Shown here in pieces: positions 9,203 to 16,416 of a stretch of 64,000 nt of DNA (its first letter is position 1; each line of letters begins with the position of its first letter). The stretch covers positions 248,001 through 312,000 of the forward strand of contig NZ_MTQP01000069.1 in the NCBI RefSeq assembly GCF_001984175.1, read 5' to 3'. Position numbers and translations under genes: made by a program. Under the pieces are notes generated by a model. It was not told the origin of the DNA, ran no database searches, and worked only from the letters and a program-made list of their open reading frames with translations. This stretch comes from Saccharothrix sp. ALI-22-I. Its GTDB lineage: Bacteria; Actinomycetota; Actinomycetes; Mycobacteriales; Pseudonocardiaceae.

Positions 9203-10732
9203 ATGCGGCACACTGACCGCGTGATCGGGACCAGGCGATTCGCCATCACGGCCACGGTCGTGCTGGTGCTCGCCACCGCCGCGTCCGTGGCCGCGAGTTT
9301 CGACATCGTCAAGGGCGAGGGCGCGGTGGTCCTGGACGACCTCGCCCAGCTCGCCACCGGCCTGCTCGCGACCGGTTGCTGCTGGTGGACGGCCCGCCGG
9401 GTGACCGGGCCGGACCGGCGCTGGCGGCTGGTGACCGGCCTGGGCATGGCGGGCTGGTCCACCGGCCAGGCCCTGTGGACGTGGTACCAGCTGGTCGAAC
9501 GCCGTGCGGTGCCGTCACCGTCGCCGGCGGACGCCGGGTACCTGAGCATCGTGCCGTTCGCGTTCATCGCGCTGCTGGTCATCGGCAGCTTCCGCCGTTC
9601 CGACTCGCCCGACGCGCTGCTGGACCGCCGGTCCCGCAGTACCCGGCTGGTGCTGCTGCTGGACGGCCTGATCGTGGTCGGGTCGCTGTTCGTGCTCACC
9701 TGGACGACGTCGCTGCGCGGGCTGGTCGCGGTCGGCAACCCGGGCACGACGAAGTTCCTGGTGGCCATCGCCTACCCGGTGACGGACCTCGCGCTGCTGG
9801 TGATCGTGGTGGTGTTGAGCGCGGACCGGAAGGTCGTGCTGCGGCCCCAGCTCCGGCTGCTCGGGCTCGGCCTGGCCGGGCTGGCCGCGTCCGACTTCGC
9901 GTTCGCCTACCTGGTCAGCATCCAGGCGCCCGAGGTGCCGCCGCTGGCCAACGCCGGGTTCGTGATCGGACCCGCGCTGATCGCGTTGGCCGCGCTGGCG
10001 CCGGTGCGGTCACCGCTGTCCGGTTCGGGCCGCCACCGCCGGTCGTGGCAGTGGGCCTACCTGCTGATGCCGTACGTCCCGTTGCTGATCAGCAGCGTGC
10101 TGGTGGTGCGCCGCACGCTCATCGGAGACCTGCGGCCGTTGGACGGGGTGGAGATCGCCTGCGGGTTCACCGTGTTCGTCGCGGTCATGCTGCGGCAGCT
10201 GGTGACCCTGGTGGACAACACGAAGCTGGTCCTGCTGCTGCGGGAGTCCGAATCCACCCTGACCCACCAGGCGAACCACGACCCGTTGACGGGCCTGGCC
10301 AACCGGGCGCTGTTCGAGAGCCGGCTGGACGAGGCGCTGACCCGCCACCACCGCGACGGCACGTCGTTCGGGCTGCTGTTCGTGGACCTGGACGACTTCA
10401 AGGCGGTCAACGACCTCTCCGGCCACGCGCACGGCGACGCGATGCTCGAACGGGTCGCGCAACGACTGCGGCAGTGCGTCCGCGACACCGACGTGGTGGC
10501 CCGGCTGGGCGGTGACGAGTTCGGCGTGCTGGTCGAGGGCGTGGAGGGGCCGGAGAAGGTGGCGTTCCGCGTCCTGGACGCGTTGGGCGACGAGATCAGC
10601 GCGTCGGTCGGCGTGGTGATCTGCGCCGACCACGACCCGGAAACCACCGCCTCGTCCGTGCTCAAACGCGCCGACAAGGCCATGTACCAGGCCAAGCGCG
10701 ACGGCGGCCGGGGTCTGGTCATCCACCCCTAG
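9203..10732 (+). CDS. Membrane-anchored diguanylate cyclase (GGDEF)
   Basis: A 509-residue protein that should make cyclic-di-GMP from two GTP. The N-terminal ~330 residues contain seven to eight hydrophobic helices, a MASE-like sensor membrane domain. A linker (LLLRESESTLTHQANHD) leads to a GGDEF domain with DPLTGLANR, FVDLDDFKAVND and an intact LGGDEF. The RDTD inhibitory I-site lies five residues before GGDEF, so product inhibition is expected. No EAL domain is present. ATG 9203 is used; GTG 9221 is an alternative and neither has a strong ribosome-binding site. Confidence 0.92.
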   Translation: MRHTDRVIGTRRFAITATVVLVLATAASVAASFDIVKGEGAVVLDDLAQLATGLLATGCCWWTARRVTGPDRRWRLVTGLGMAGWSTGQALWTWYQLVERRAVPSPSPADAGYLSIVPFAFIALLVIGSFRRSDSPDALLDRRSRSTRLVLLLDGLIVVGSLFVLTWTTSLRGLVAVGNPGTTKFLVAIAYPVTDLALLVIVVVLSADRKVVLRPQLRLLGLGLAGLAASDFAFAYLVSIQAPEVPPLANAGFVIGPALIALAALAPVRSPLSGSGRHRRSWQWAYLLMPYVPLLISSVLVVRRTLIGDLRPLDGVEIACGFTVFVAVMLRQLVTLVDNTKLVLLLRESESTLTHQANHDPLTGLANRALFESRLDEALTRHHRDGTSFGLLFVDLDDFKAVNDLSGHAHGDAMLERVAQRLRQCVRDTDVVARLGGDEFGVLVEGVEGPEKVAFRVLDALGDEISASVGVVICADHDPETTASSVLKRADKAMYQAKRDGGRGLVIHP

Positions 10733-10760
10733 GACCCGTTCGACGGCTCACGACGCGCGC

Positions 10761-10967
10761 TCACTCGCGTTCGCGGATCCTGGCGTTCACGGCGGAGATC
10801 CCGTCCACCACGGCGACGGCGAGGACGAGGACGACTGCCGCCACGAGCACCACGACCGACACACCGGTGCCCTGTCCGAGCAGCATCGTGGTGACGAACA
10901 GGGCCACCGCACCGAGGGCGAAAACCTTGGCACACAAGCGCAATCGCGTTTTCCACAGTCGCTCCAC
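10761..10967 (-). CDS. Small two-helix membrane protein, unknown function
   Basis: A 68-residue protein. GTG 10967 follows GGGAGG by about 6 nt, which sets the start inside a longer open frame. It has a basic N-terminus (ERLWKTRLRLCAK), then two hydrophobic helices (ALGAVALFVTTMLLG and a longer VVVLVAAVVLVLAVAVV segment), and a charged tail NARIRERE. It is convergent with the diguanylate cyclase gene. No family is recognised. Confidence 0.5.
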   Translation of the reverse strand: MERLWKTRLRLCAKVFALGAVALFVTTMLLGQGTGVSVVVLVAAVVLVLAVAVVDGISAVNARIRERE

Positions 10968-11072
10968 AGCGGCCCTCCCGCGCCTCTCCCGTACGAGAAA
11001 CCACGGTCGCACGTCCCCGCGGACGACAGCGGCGGGTGGCAGGTTCGCGCCATGCGGCCGGACCGCGGGCCA

Positions 11073-11132
11073 CGCCTTGCCTTGTACCGGGCCGAGCGCG
11101 ACGGCGGGCGTGGCCCGGTCATCCACTCTGGA
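11073..11132 (+). pseudogene. GGDEF C-terminal tail remnant
   Basis: About 20 codons read LALYRAERDGGRGPVIHS, close to the end of the intact cyclase about 350 bp upstream (AMYQAKRDGGRGLVIHP). It looks like the last helix of a second, deleted GGDEF domain. It is too short to be functional. Confidence 0.4.
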
Positions 11133-11136
11133 GGCC

Positions 11137-11170
11137 GGGGTGGGGCGGTCCGGCAGACTCGCCCCACCCC
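11137..11170. terminator. Perfect 11-bp stem-loop
   Basis: GGGGTGGGGCG at 11137-11147 pairs perfectly with 11160-11170 around a 12-nt loop. It lies 10 nt beyond the stop of the minus-strand gene remnant at 11181, so it is probably that gene's old terminator. Confidence 0.5.
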
Positions 11171-11180
11171 ACGCCTTCGG

Positions 11181-11245
11181 TCAGTCGATCACCATCTCCT
11201 CGGGGCCGGACCACCACTGCACGGTGTACTCGCGTCCGACATCAG
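11181..11245 (-). pseudogene. C-terminal remnant of an unidentified protein
   Basis: About 20 codons end in REYTVQWWSGPEEMVID and a TGA at 11181-11183. They are immediately followed by a strong hairpin, as at the true end of a gene. The upstream part is missing where a plus-strand fragment begins. The family is not recognised. Confidence 0.3.
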
Positions 11246-11347
11246 TGCCGGAAGGAGTTCACCTCGCGGACCGGCGGCCAGCCCCGCCTGTACTGCTCAT
11301 CCGCGTGCAGGCAGCGTGCGTTCCGGGCTCGGCGGCTCACCGAACGG
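11234..11347 (+). pseudogene. Zinc-ribbon (CxxC...YCSxACRQRA) domain fragment
   Basis: A short reading frame encodes CRKEF, GQPRLYCSSACRQRAFRARR, the end of a small zinc-binding motif common in actinobacterial DNA-binding proteins. The first half-site is degenerate (HQCRKEF). No start or full-length frame surrounds it, so it is a fragment. Confidence 0.35.
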
Positions 11348-11461
11348 TCGGCTGCGGGGCTACCCGGCCAGTCGGAGGCGCTTACCCGCGGGTCAGCCCT
11401 TAACGGATCACCGCCGCGCACCTACGGTTGCCGCGACCGAGACGAGGAGATCTGGTGGCAC

Positions 11462-11691
11462 ACAACGGAGTTGGGGATCTGGCCGCAGGCGGTGGGCAAG
11501 TGGCGGCGCCGGTTCCTGGACAAGCGGTTGGAAGGGTTGGTGGACGAGCCGCGTCCCGGCGCACCCCGCAAGATCACCGACGAGCGGGTGGAACAGGTGG
11601 TGGTGGCCACGCTGGAACGGACGCCGGTCGACGCCACGCACTGGTCGCGGGCCTCGATGGCGGACGAGAGCGGGTTGTCCCGCTCGACGTC
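11462..11691 (+). pseudogene. IS630-family transposase N-terminal fragment
   Basis: About 77 codons encode TELGIWPQAVGKWRRRFLDK, LEGLVDEPRPGAPRKITDE, VEQVVVATLERTPVDATHWS and MADESGLSRST, the N-terminal double HTH of IS630-type transposases. The DDE catalytic domain is absent; the frame runs directly into unrelated sequence from the opposite strand. No terminal repeats were found. Confidence 0.75.
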
Positions 11692-11699
11692 GCCACCGG

Positions 11700-12010
11700 C
11701 GAGGTCACCGGCTCCGTCCACCGCCGCAGGGACAGCAGCACGCGGGCTCGTCGACGTCGCGCCGTGCGAGCAGCTGCATGGTGAGCACGATCGCCGCGCT
11801 GGTCTTGCCGGCCCCGGCGCGTCGAGAACGACCGACTGCAGCACCCGCAGGTTGGCGAAGGCCGCCGTCAAGGTGTCCGTGTCGCCGCGCCGGACCTCGC
11901 GGCCTGGCCGCGCGTCACCATCGTCGGAGACTGAAGCGACCGACGGTGTGGTGGACACCCACCACACCGCCAGGGAGCGGGGCTGGGACAGCAGGCGGTT
12001 GTCGACCTGC
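11700..12010 (-). pseudogene. Frameshifted NACHT-type NTPase fragment
   Basis: Read on the minus strand, the segment has LLSQPRSLAVWWVS and AFANLRVLQSVVLDAPG. After a frameshift come GAGKTSAAIVLTMQLLARR (Walker A) and, in a third frame, VLLSLRRW. That order matches the linker, P-loop and following strand of actinobacterial NACHT-domain proteins. At least two frameshifts and loss of both ends make it a pseudogene. Confidence 0.5.
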
Positions 12011-12100
12011 TGTTGCTGGTCGGCCTGGCCTTGCGAGCGAACCGCAACAACGACCGTGCCCGGTGCGCGAACGAGCAGCGCACCGGGCACGAGTCGTGCG

Positions 12101-12901
12101 TCAGGAGCTATTTGCTCGCGGCGCCGGGTGGATGTTGTCCACGGACACCGTCGCGACCCACCAGTCAGATGCGCCGAGAGTGTGGACCAGAGCCGTGGTC
12201 AGGACCCCACCACCCGGGAGCAGGCGTGCTTCCAGTTGGGCAGGGAACGCGTTGGCGGGCGGCATCGTGTTGTCGTAGGACTCCAGCGTCACCACCCGCC
12301 CCGCGGCGAACTGATCGTTGGCCGCGTTGCTGCCGCTGACCACGCCCGTGACGCGCAGGAAAATCGTCTTGTTGGACTTGCGCGGCGAGATCTGCTGGAC
12401 GGTCAGGGCGAACCGCTCGGCGGCGGACTCCGGGTCGAAGCCGCGCAACCGCGAGGTCCGGATGAGCCCGGCGATCGCGATCCACGCCCACACCACCGCG
12501 GCGATCAGCAGGACGGCCAGGAGCACCCAGGTCATCGTGGCGACCGACGGCTTCTCCAGGGCCACGGCCTCGCCGTCGACGTAGACGGGGAACGTGTCGC
12601 CGACGTCGTGCTGGTCGGCGACCACCGTCTCCCGGCGCTGCTGCCCGTCGTGCTCGAACTCGATCCGCAGGGCGCGGACCTGGTCGATGCTCCTGTTCCG
12701 CCGCGATCCGGTGGTCTGGGAGGTGGTCGTCTCCTCGACGGCGGTGGCCGTCACCTCGGCGCGGTCGCCGGTCAGCGTGCCCACGACGGAACTGCCGAGG
12801 TAGACGGTGAAGCCGGCGAGCACCGCCCAGAGCAGCAGCGACACGACCGAGCTTCGCAACCTCTTGGCGAAGTACTTCTGCAAGAACGGCGAGACAGACA
12901 T
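12101..12901 (-). CDS. DUF3592-like two-helix membrane protein
   Basis: A 266-residue protein. ATG 12901 follows GAGGAACA, so the long upstream frame is ignored. One membrane helix at about residues 17-40 (VVSLLLWAVLAGFTVYLGS), an external segment with a TTTSQTTGSRR stretch and a GDTFPVYVDGE motif, then a second helix (WVLLAVLLIAAVVWAWIAIAGLI) and a C-terminal soluble domain with FALTVQQISPRKSNKTIFLRV (split by frame context). The layout resembles DUF3592 proteins, whose function is unknown. It is the only intact gene in this scarred region. Confidence 0.7.
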   Translation of the reverse strand: MSVSPFLQKYFAKRLRSSVVSLLLWAVLAGFTVYLGSSVVGTLTGDRAEVTATAVEETTTSQTTGSRRNRSIDQVRALRIEFEHDGQQRRETVVADQHDVGDTFPVYVDGEAVALEKPSVATMTWVLLAVLLIAAVVWAWIAIAGLIRTSRLRGFDPESAAERFALTVQQISPRKSNKTIFLRVTGVVSGSNAANDQFAAGRVVTLESYDNTMPPANAFPAQLEARLLPGGGVLTTALVHTLGASDWWVATVSVDNIHPAPRANSS

Positions 12902-13180
12902 TGTTCCTCTAGCGGTTTCGAGTGGTGCACGGGCTGCCTTCAACGGCGAGACACGCCGACGAATCGGGACCACGGCGCACTCACCGCGACGCCCCCGACA
13001 ACCAGTGCACCGCATCCTAGGAGCGAAGACCCTGCCCCGGTGTGGTGCGAACAGACCACAACCACCGCGGTCGGCCGTTCTCAGCCTTTGCGCCAATCTC
13101 GCGTGGCTGTCCTGGGAGTTGCTCGAGCCACGCCAGCGCTGACGAGTAATGCGCAAGTCGGGATGACGGCCGGAGATGGA
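12902..13180. other. Non-coding, nothing recognised
   Basis: No supported gene. It should contain the promoter of the DUF3592-like gene, but no clear element is seen. Confidence 0.4.
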
Positions 13181-13228
13181 CGAAGGGTGTTCAAGATCAG
13201 TTGCGACGACCGACCTGAACACCCTTCG
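13181..13228. terminator. 13-bp perfect inverted repeat, 22-nt loop
   Basis: CGAAGGGTGTTCA at 13181-13193 is mirrored exactly at 13216-13228. The loop is long for a terminator and the element directly abuts the TetR remnant, so it may instead be an old mobile-element end. Confidence 0.35.
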
Positions 13229-13229
13229 A

Positions 13230-13475
13230 AGCCCGCGCAGCGTCCGGGACGGCATCGCGCGCGGGGAGTTCCGCGACGTCGGCGACGTGCACCTCGCGGT
13301 GGAGCTGCTGTCCGGTGTCATGCGCGCGAGCGCCGAACGCATCGGCCGGGACCCGGCCGCCTTCGCGGCCACGGTCCGCGCGGCGCGGGAGATCGTCCTC
13401 GCGTCTCTGGCCCGCCGCCCGGGGCAGGGTCCGTCGACCGGTCTTCAGCACGCACGGCATACCGCCATGGAGTGA
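13230..13475 (+). pseudogene. TetR-type regulator C-terminal remnant
   Basis: About 80 codons encode VRDGIARGEFRDVGDVHLAVELLSG, then a helix with AFAATVRAAREIVLASLARR (quoted in parts). This is the ligand-domain end of TetR-family regulators; the DNA-binding HTH is absent upstream. The frame stops at 13475. Confidence 0.4.
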
Positions 13476-13534
13476 GATTCCAAGCGCGGAACGCCCGCTC
13501 CCGGCCGACGGTGAAGCACTCGGAGTTGGCCGGC

Positions 13535-13875
13535 TGAGCCGGTTACAGCTACTGCCGCTCGCACTCCCGCTGGTTCTGGGGCCTGCGCCTGCACCCCCCG
13601 CCGGACTGCCGATCACCTGGGCCCTAGCCGACCCGAAGATCGACGAGCGGCAGGTGCTCATGGCCATCTGCGACCACGAGCCCCACCTGCCCGCCGAACG
13701 GCCGGGACTGCTGATCATCGCGGACAAGGGCTACGTCTCCGCCGAACTCGACGGCGTCGGAGTCCGTATCGCCCAACGACTCCTCGCCCTCACCGCCGCC
13801 ATCTGGCACAACCGCGCCACCGGCCACCCGATCCCCGACCGCCTACGACCGCTGACCCAGTTGGGAATTACTCCG
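13535..13875 (+). pseudogene. IS982-like transposase remnant
   Basis: One frame gives YSYCRSHSRWFWGLRLH. After a frameshift comes TWALADPKIDERQVL, then IADKGYVS, and, after an internal deletion, RIAQRLLALTAAIWHN. These are landmarks of IS982-type DDE transposases in the right order, so this is a frameshifted and internally deleted copy. Confidence 0.6.
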
Positions 13876-14029
13876 TCTAAACGAAGTCGACGCTCATCGG
13901 TTCCGGCGGACGCAGTGCTTCGCAGGCGTCCCCGCCAGAGGGTCCCCCTGTTTTGATCCTGCCAGTCGGCACCGACATTTCCGGCCGTCGGACCCGAGCC
14001 TGTGGACAACTCGTCGGCCCGCGGGCCGG

Positions 14030-14836
14030 TCAGCGCTTGGGCACGAAGGCGTAGATGCTGGCGGGCGAGCCGGAGCCGCGGCGGTTGACCGTGCCGCCGA
14101 CCAGGATGTGCGCGCCGGTCGGCGGCAGTTCGGCCAGGTTCGCCAGGATCTCCAGGCTGATCCGGTGTTCGCGGTACAGGAGTTTGGAGACCTGGTACTC
14201 GGCATCCAGCGCCGACTCCGGGCTGAACGTGTCCGTGCCCAGCGCGCCGCGGCGCCCGAGGCGGCCGGTGTTCACCAGCCACTGCACGGCTTCCAGGGAG
14301 AACCCCGGCTGGTGCATCTGGCCGGCGGCGTCGTAGTTGAAGAACGCGGGCGTGCCCCAACGGTCCTCCCAGCCGGTCCACAGCACCACCGCGGCCTCGT
14401 TCGGGATGCGGCCGTGCTGCTTCTCCCACCGCTGGAGGTCGGCGACGCTCACCTCGTAGTCGGCGTCACGCGCGGCCTGCTGACGCACGTCGATCTTCAC
14501 CGCGGCCAGGAACAGGTCCTCGGCGTCGAGTTCGTCGGCGTACGGCTGGTCGTCGTTGAAGTGCGCGGGCGCGCCCCAGTGCGTGCCGGTGTGCTCGCCC
14601 TGCTGCGCGTATTGCAGGTAGAACCCGTGTTCCGGCACGGTGGTCACCGTGGTCAGGGTGAACGCCGGGTCGCCCGGGTAGACGTTGGTCCGATCCGGGT
14701 CGTTGACGTGCGCGAGGTTCACCAACCGGTAGCCGGACAGCGGCGACCGACCCGAAGCGCCCGCCGACCCACTGCCCGCCGCGATCATGCCGCCCACCGC
14801 CGTAGCCACACCCGCGAGCATCGACCGTCTCCGCAC
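14030..14836 (-). CDS. Tat-exported cyclase-family (kynurenine formamidase-like) hydrolase
   Basis: A 268-residue protein. GTG 14836 is chosen because GAGGAG lies 9 nt upstream and it starts a twin-arginine signal (RRRSMLAGVATAVGGMIAAG). The fold is the metal-dependent cyclase family, marked by HTGTHWGAPAHF at about residues 82-93, the HxGTHxDxPxH motif. The usual Asp is Gly here, as in some exported members, so metal binding may differ from the classic formamidase. The end VPKR is solvent-facing. It follows the alcohol dehydrogenase by 59 nt on the same strand. The substrate is unknown. Confidence 0.8.
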   Translation of the reverse strand: MRRRSMLAGVATAVGGMIAAGSGSAGASGRSPLSGYRLVNLAHVNDPDRTNVYPGDPAFTLTTVTTVPEHGFYLQYAQQGEHTGTHWGAPAHFNDDQPYADELDAEDLFLAAVKIDVRQQAARDADYEVSVADLQRWEKQHGRIPNEAAVVLWTGWEDRWGTPAFFNYDAAGQMHQPGFSLEAVQWLVNTGRLGRRGALGTDTFSPESALDAEYQVSKLLYREHRISLEILANLAELPPTGAHILVGGTVNRRGSGSPASIYAFVPKR

Positions 14837-14895
14837 TGCCGACCACTCCTCTGCCGCACTGTCACCCGATTCGGGCAACCGTACCGGCTACGTGA

Positions 14896-15990
14896 TCACA
14901 AAACGATGATCTGCCGGACGGCTTCCCCCGCTGCCAAACGGGTGAATCCGGTGTTGATCTCCTCCAACGTGAGCTGTCCCGACAACAGCTCGTGCACGGG
15001 CAGCTGGCCGGCCCGGTACAGGTCGACGAACCGGGGCACGTCCCGGCGCGGCACGCACGAGCCGAGGTAGCTGCCCTTCAACGTCCGTTCCTCGGCGACC
15101 AGGCTCAACGCGGGCAGCGTGATCGTGCGGTCCGGGTGCGGCAGGCCGACGGTCACCGTGGTGCCGCCCGCGCCGGTGGCCAGGTACGCCTGTTCCAGCA
15201 CCGCCGCGACACCGGTCGTGTCGATGACCTTGTCCGCACCGCCACCCGTCAACGAGCGCACCTCCGCCACCGCGTCCGGCCCACCGGCGACGTCATCGGT
15301 GGCACCCAGCTTCCGCGCCAACGCGCGCTTGTGCCCGACCACGTCCACCGCGACGATCTGCGACGCCCCGGCCGCCCGTGCCGCCAACAGCGCGGCCAGC
15401 CCGACCCCGCCGAGCCCGAACACCGCGACCCGGTCCCCCGGCGTGACGCCCGCGCTGTAGAACGCCGCCCCCGCGCCGGTGAGCACCGCGCAGCCGAACA
15501 GGGCCGCGATCTCGAACGGCAGGTCGGCGGGCACCAGCGTGGCCGATTTCTCCGACACCACGGCGTACTCGGCGAACCCGGACACGCCGAGGTGGTGGTG
15601 CGGACGCGTGCCGTCGGGCAGCCGGAGCCGCCGCGCGCCGCTCAACAACGTCCCGTCACGGTTGGCCGCCGCACCCGGTTCGCACAGCGCCTGCCGACCG
15701 GACACACACCGCCGGCACGACCCGCACGCGGGCACGAACGACAGCACCACGTGGTCGCCGACGGCGAAGTCCGACGCGCCCGGCCCGGTCTCCACCACCT
15801 CGCCCGCGGCCTCGTGGCCCAGCAGCATCGGCAGCGGCCGGATCCGGGAGCCGTCGATCACCGACAGGTCGGAGTGGCACAGCCCGGTGGCGCGCACCCG
15901 CACCAGCAGTTCACCCGGCCCCGGCGGGTCCAGTTCCAGGTCGAACACTTGGAGCGGACCGCCGACCTCCGTCAACACGGCGCCCTTCAC
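14896..15990 (-). CDS. Zinc-dependent alcohol dehydrogenase
   Basis: A 364-residue medium-chain dehydrogenase that interconverts an alcohol and aldehyde with NAD(P). The catalytic zinc ligand region GLCHSDLSVIDG, the GHEAAGEVVETG motif, the structural zinc cysteines CGSCRRCVSGRQALC and the nucleotide-binding FGLGGVGLAALLAARAAGA are all present. It is close to the class III/aryl-alcohol branch. The ATG overlaps the thioesterase stop by 4 nt (ATGA), so the two are coupled in one operon under the LuxR-type regulator upstream. Confidence 0.93.
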   Translation of the reverse strand: MKGAVLTEVGGPLQVFDLELDPPGPGELLVRVRATGLCHSDLSVIDGSRIRPLPMLLGHEAAGEVVETGPGASDFAVGDHVVLSFVPACGSCRRCVSGRQALCEPGAAANRDGTLLSGARRLRLPDGTRPHHHLGVSGFAEYAVVSEKSATLVPADLPFEIAALFGCAVLTGAGAAFYSAGVTPGDRVAVFGLGGVGLAALLAARAAGASQIVAVDVVGHKRALARKLGATDDVAGGPDAVAEVRSLTGGGADKVIDTTGVAAVLEQAYLATGAGGTTVTVGLPHPDRTITLPALSLVAEERTLKGSYLGSCVPRRDVPRFVDLYRAGQLPVHELLSGQLTLEEINTGFTRLAAGEAVRQIIVL

Positions 15991-16403
15991 GCGACCACCA
16001 GCCCTTCCATCGCGGCACGCAGACCGGCCGGGATCGCCACCGGCTTGCGGGTCCCCCGGTCGGTGAACACGTGCACGAAGTGCCCTTCGGCGACCACGTC
16101 GTCCCGTCCCTCGGGGTAGAAGCCGATCTCATAGCGGACGCTGGAGCGGCCGAGGTGCCCGATCCGCAGACCGGCGTCGACGGCTTCGGGGAACGCGATG
16201 GACGCGCGGTAGTTGCAGTGGGATTCCACGCACAGCCCGATGGCCTGCCCGTGGTGGATGTCCAGCCCGCCCTCGGTGATCAGCCACGTGTTGATCACGG
16301 TGTCCATGAAGGCGTAGTGCACGACGTTGTTCACGTGCCCGTACACGTCGTTGTCGTGCCACCGGGTCGGAATCCGCTGCCAGTGCCGGTAGTCCTTGCT
16401 CAC
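15987..16403 (-). CDS. Hotdog-fold acyl-CoA thioesterase (4HBT type)
   Basis: A 138-residue single hotdog domain that should hydrolyse an acyl- or aryl-CoA thioester. The 4HBT signature RWHDNDVYGHVNNVVHYAFMD (abridged here to its core DNDVYGHVNN) places the catalytic Asp near residue 17. GTG 16403 is preceded by AGGAGG. It lies 13 nt after the LAL regulator and overlaps the dehydrogenase gene, suggesting a small catabolic unit acting on a CoA ester and the corresponding aldehyde or alcohol. Confidence 0.9.
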   Translation of the reverse strand: MSKDYRHWQRIPTRWHDNDVYGHVNNVVHYAFMDTVINTWLITEGGLDIHHGQAIGLCVESHCNYRASIAFPEAVDAGLRIGHLGRSSVRYEIGFYPEGRDDVVAEGHFVHVFTDRGTRKPVAIPAGLRAAMEGLVVA

Positions 16404-16416
16404 CTAGCCTCCTGTG

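Noticed and set aside
11036-13537. 833-codon plus-strand ORF
   Set aside because: It strings together unrelated fragments and the antisense of the DUF3592-like gene; only the Zn-ribbon and IS630 pieces are real coding remnants.
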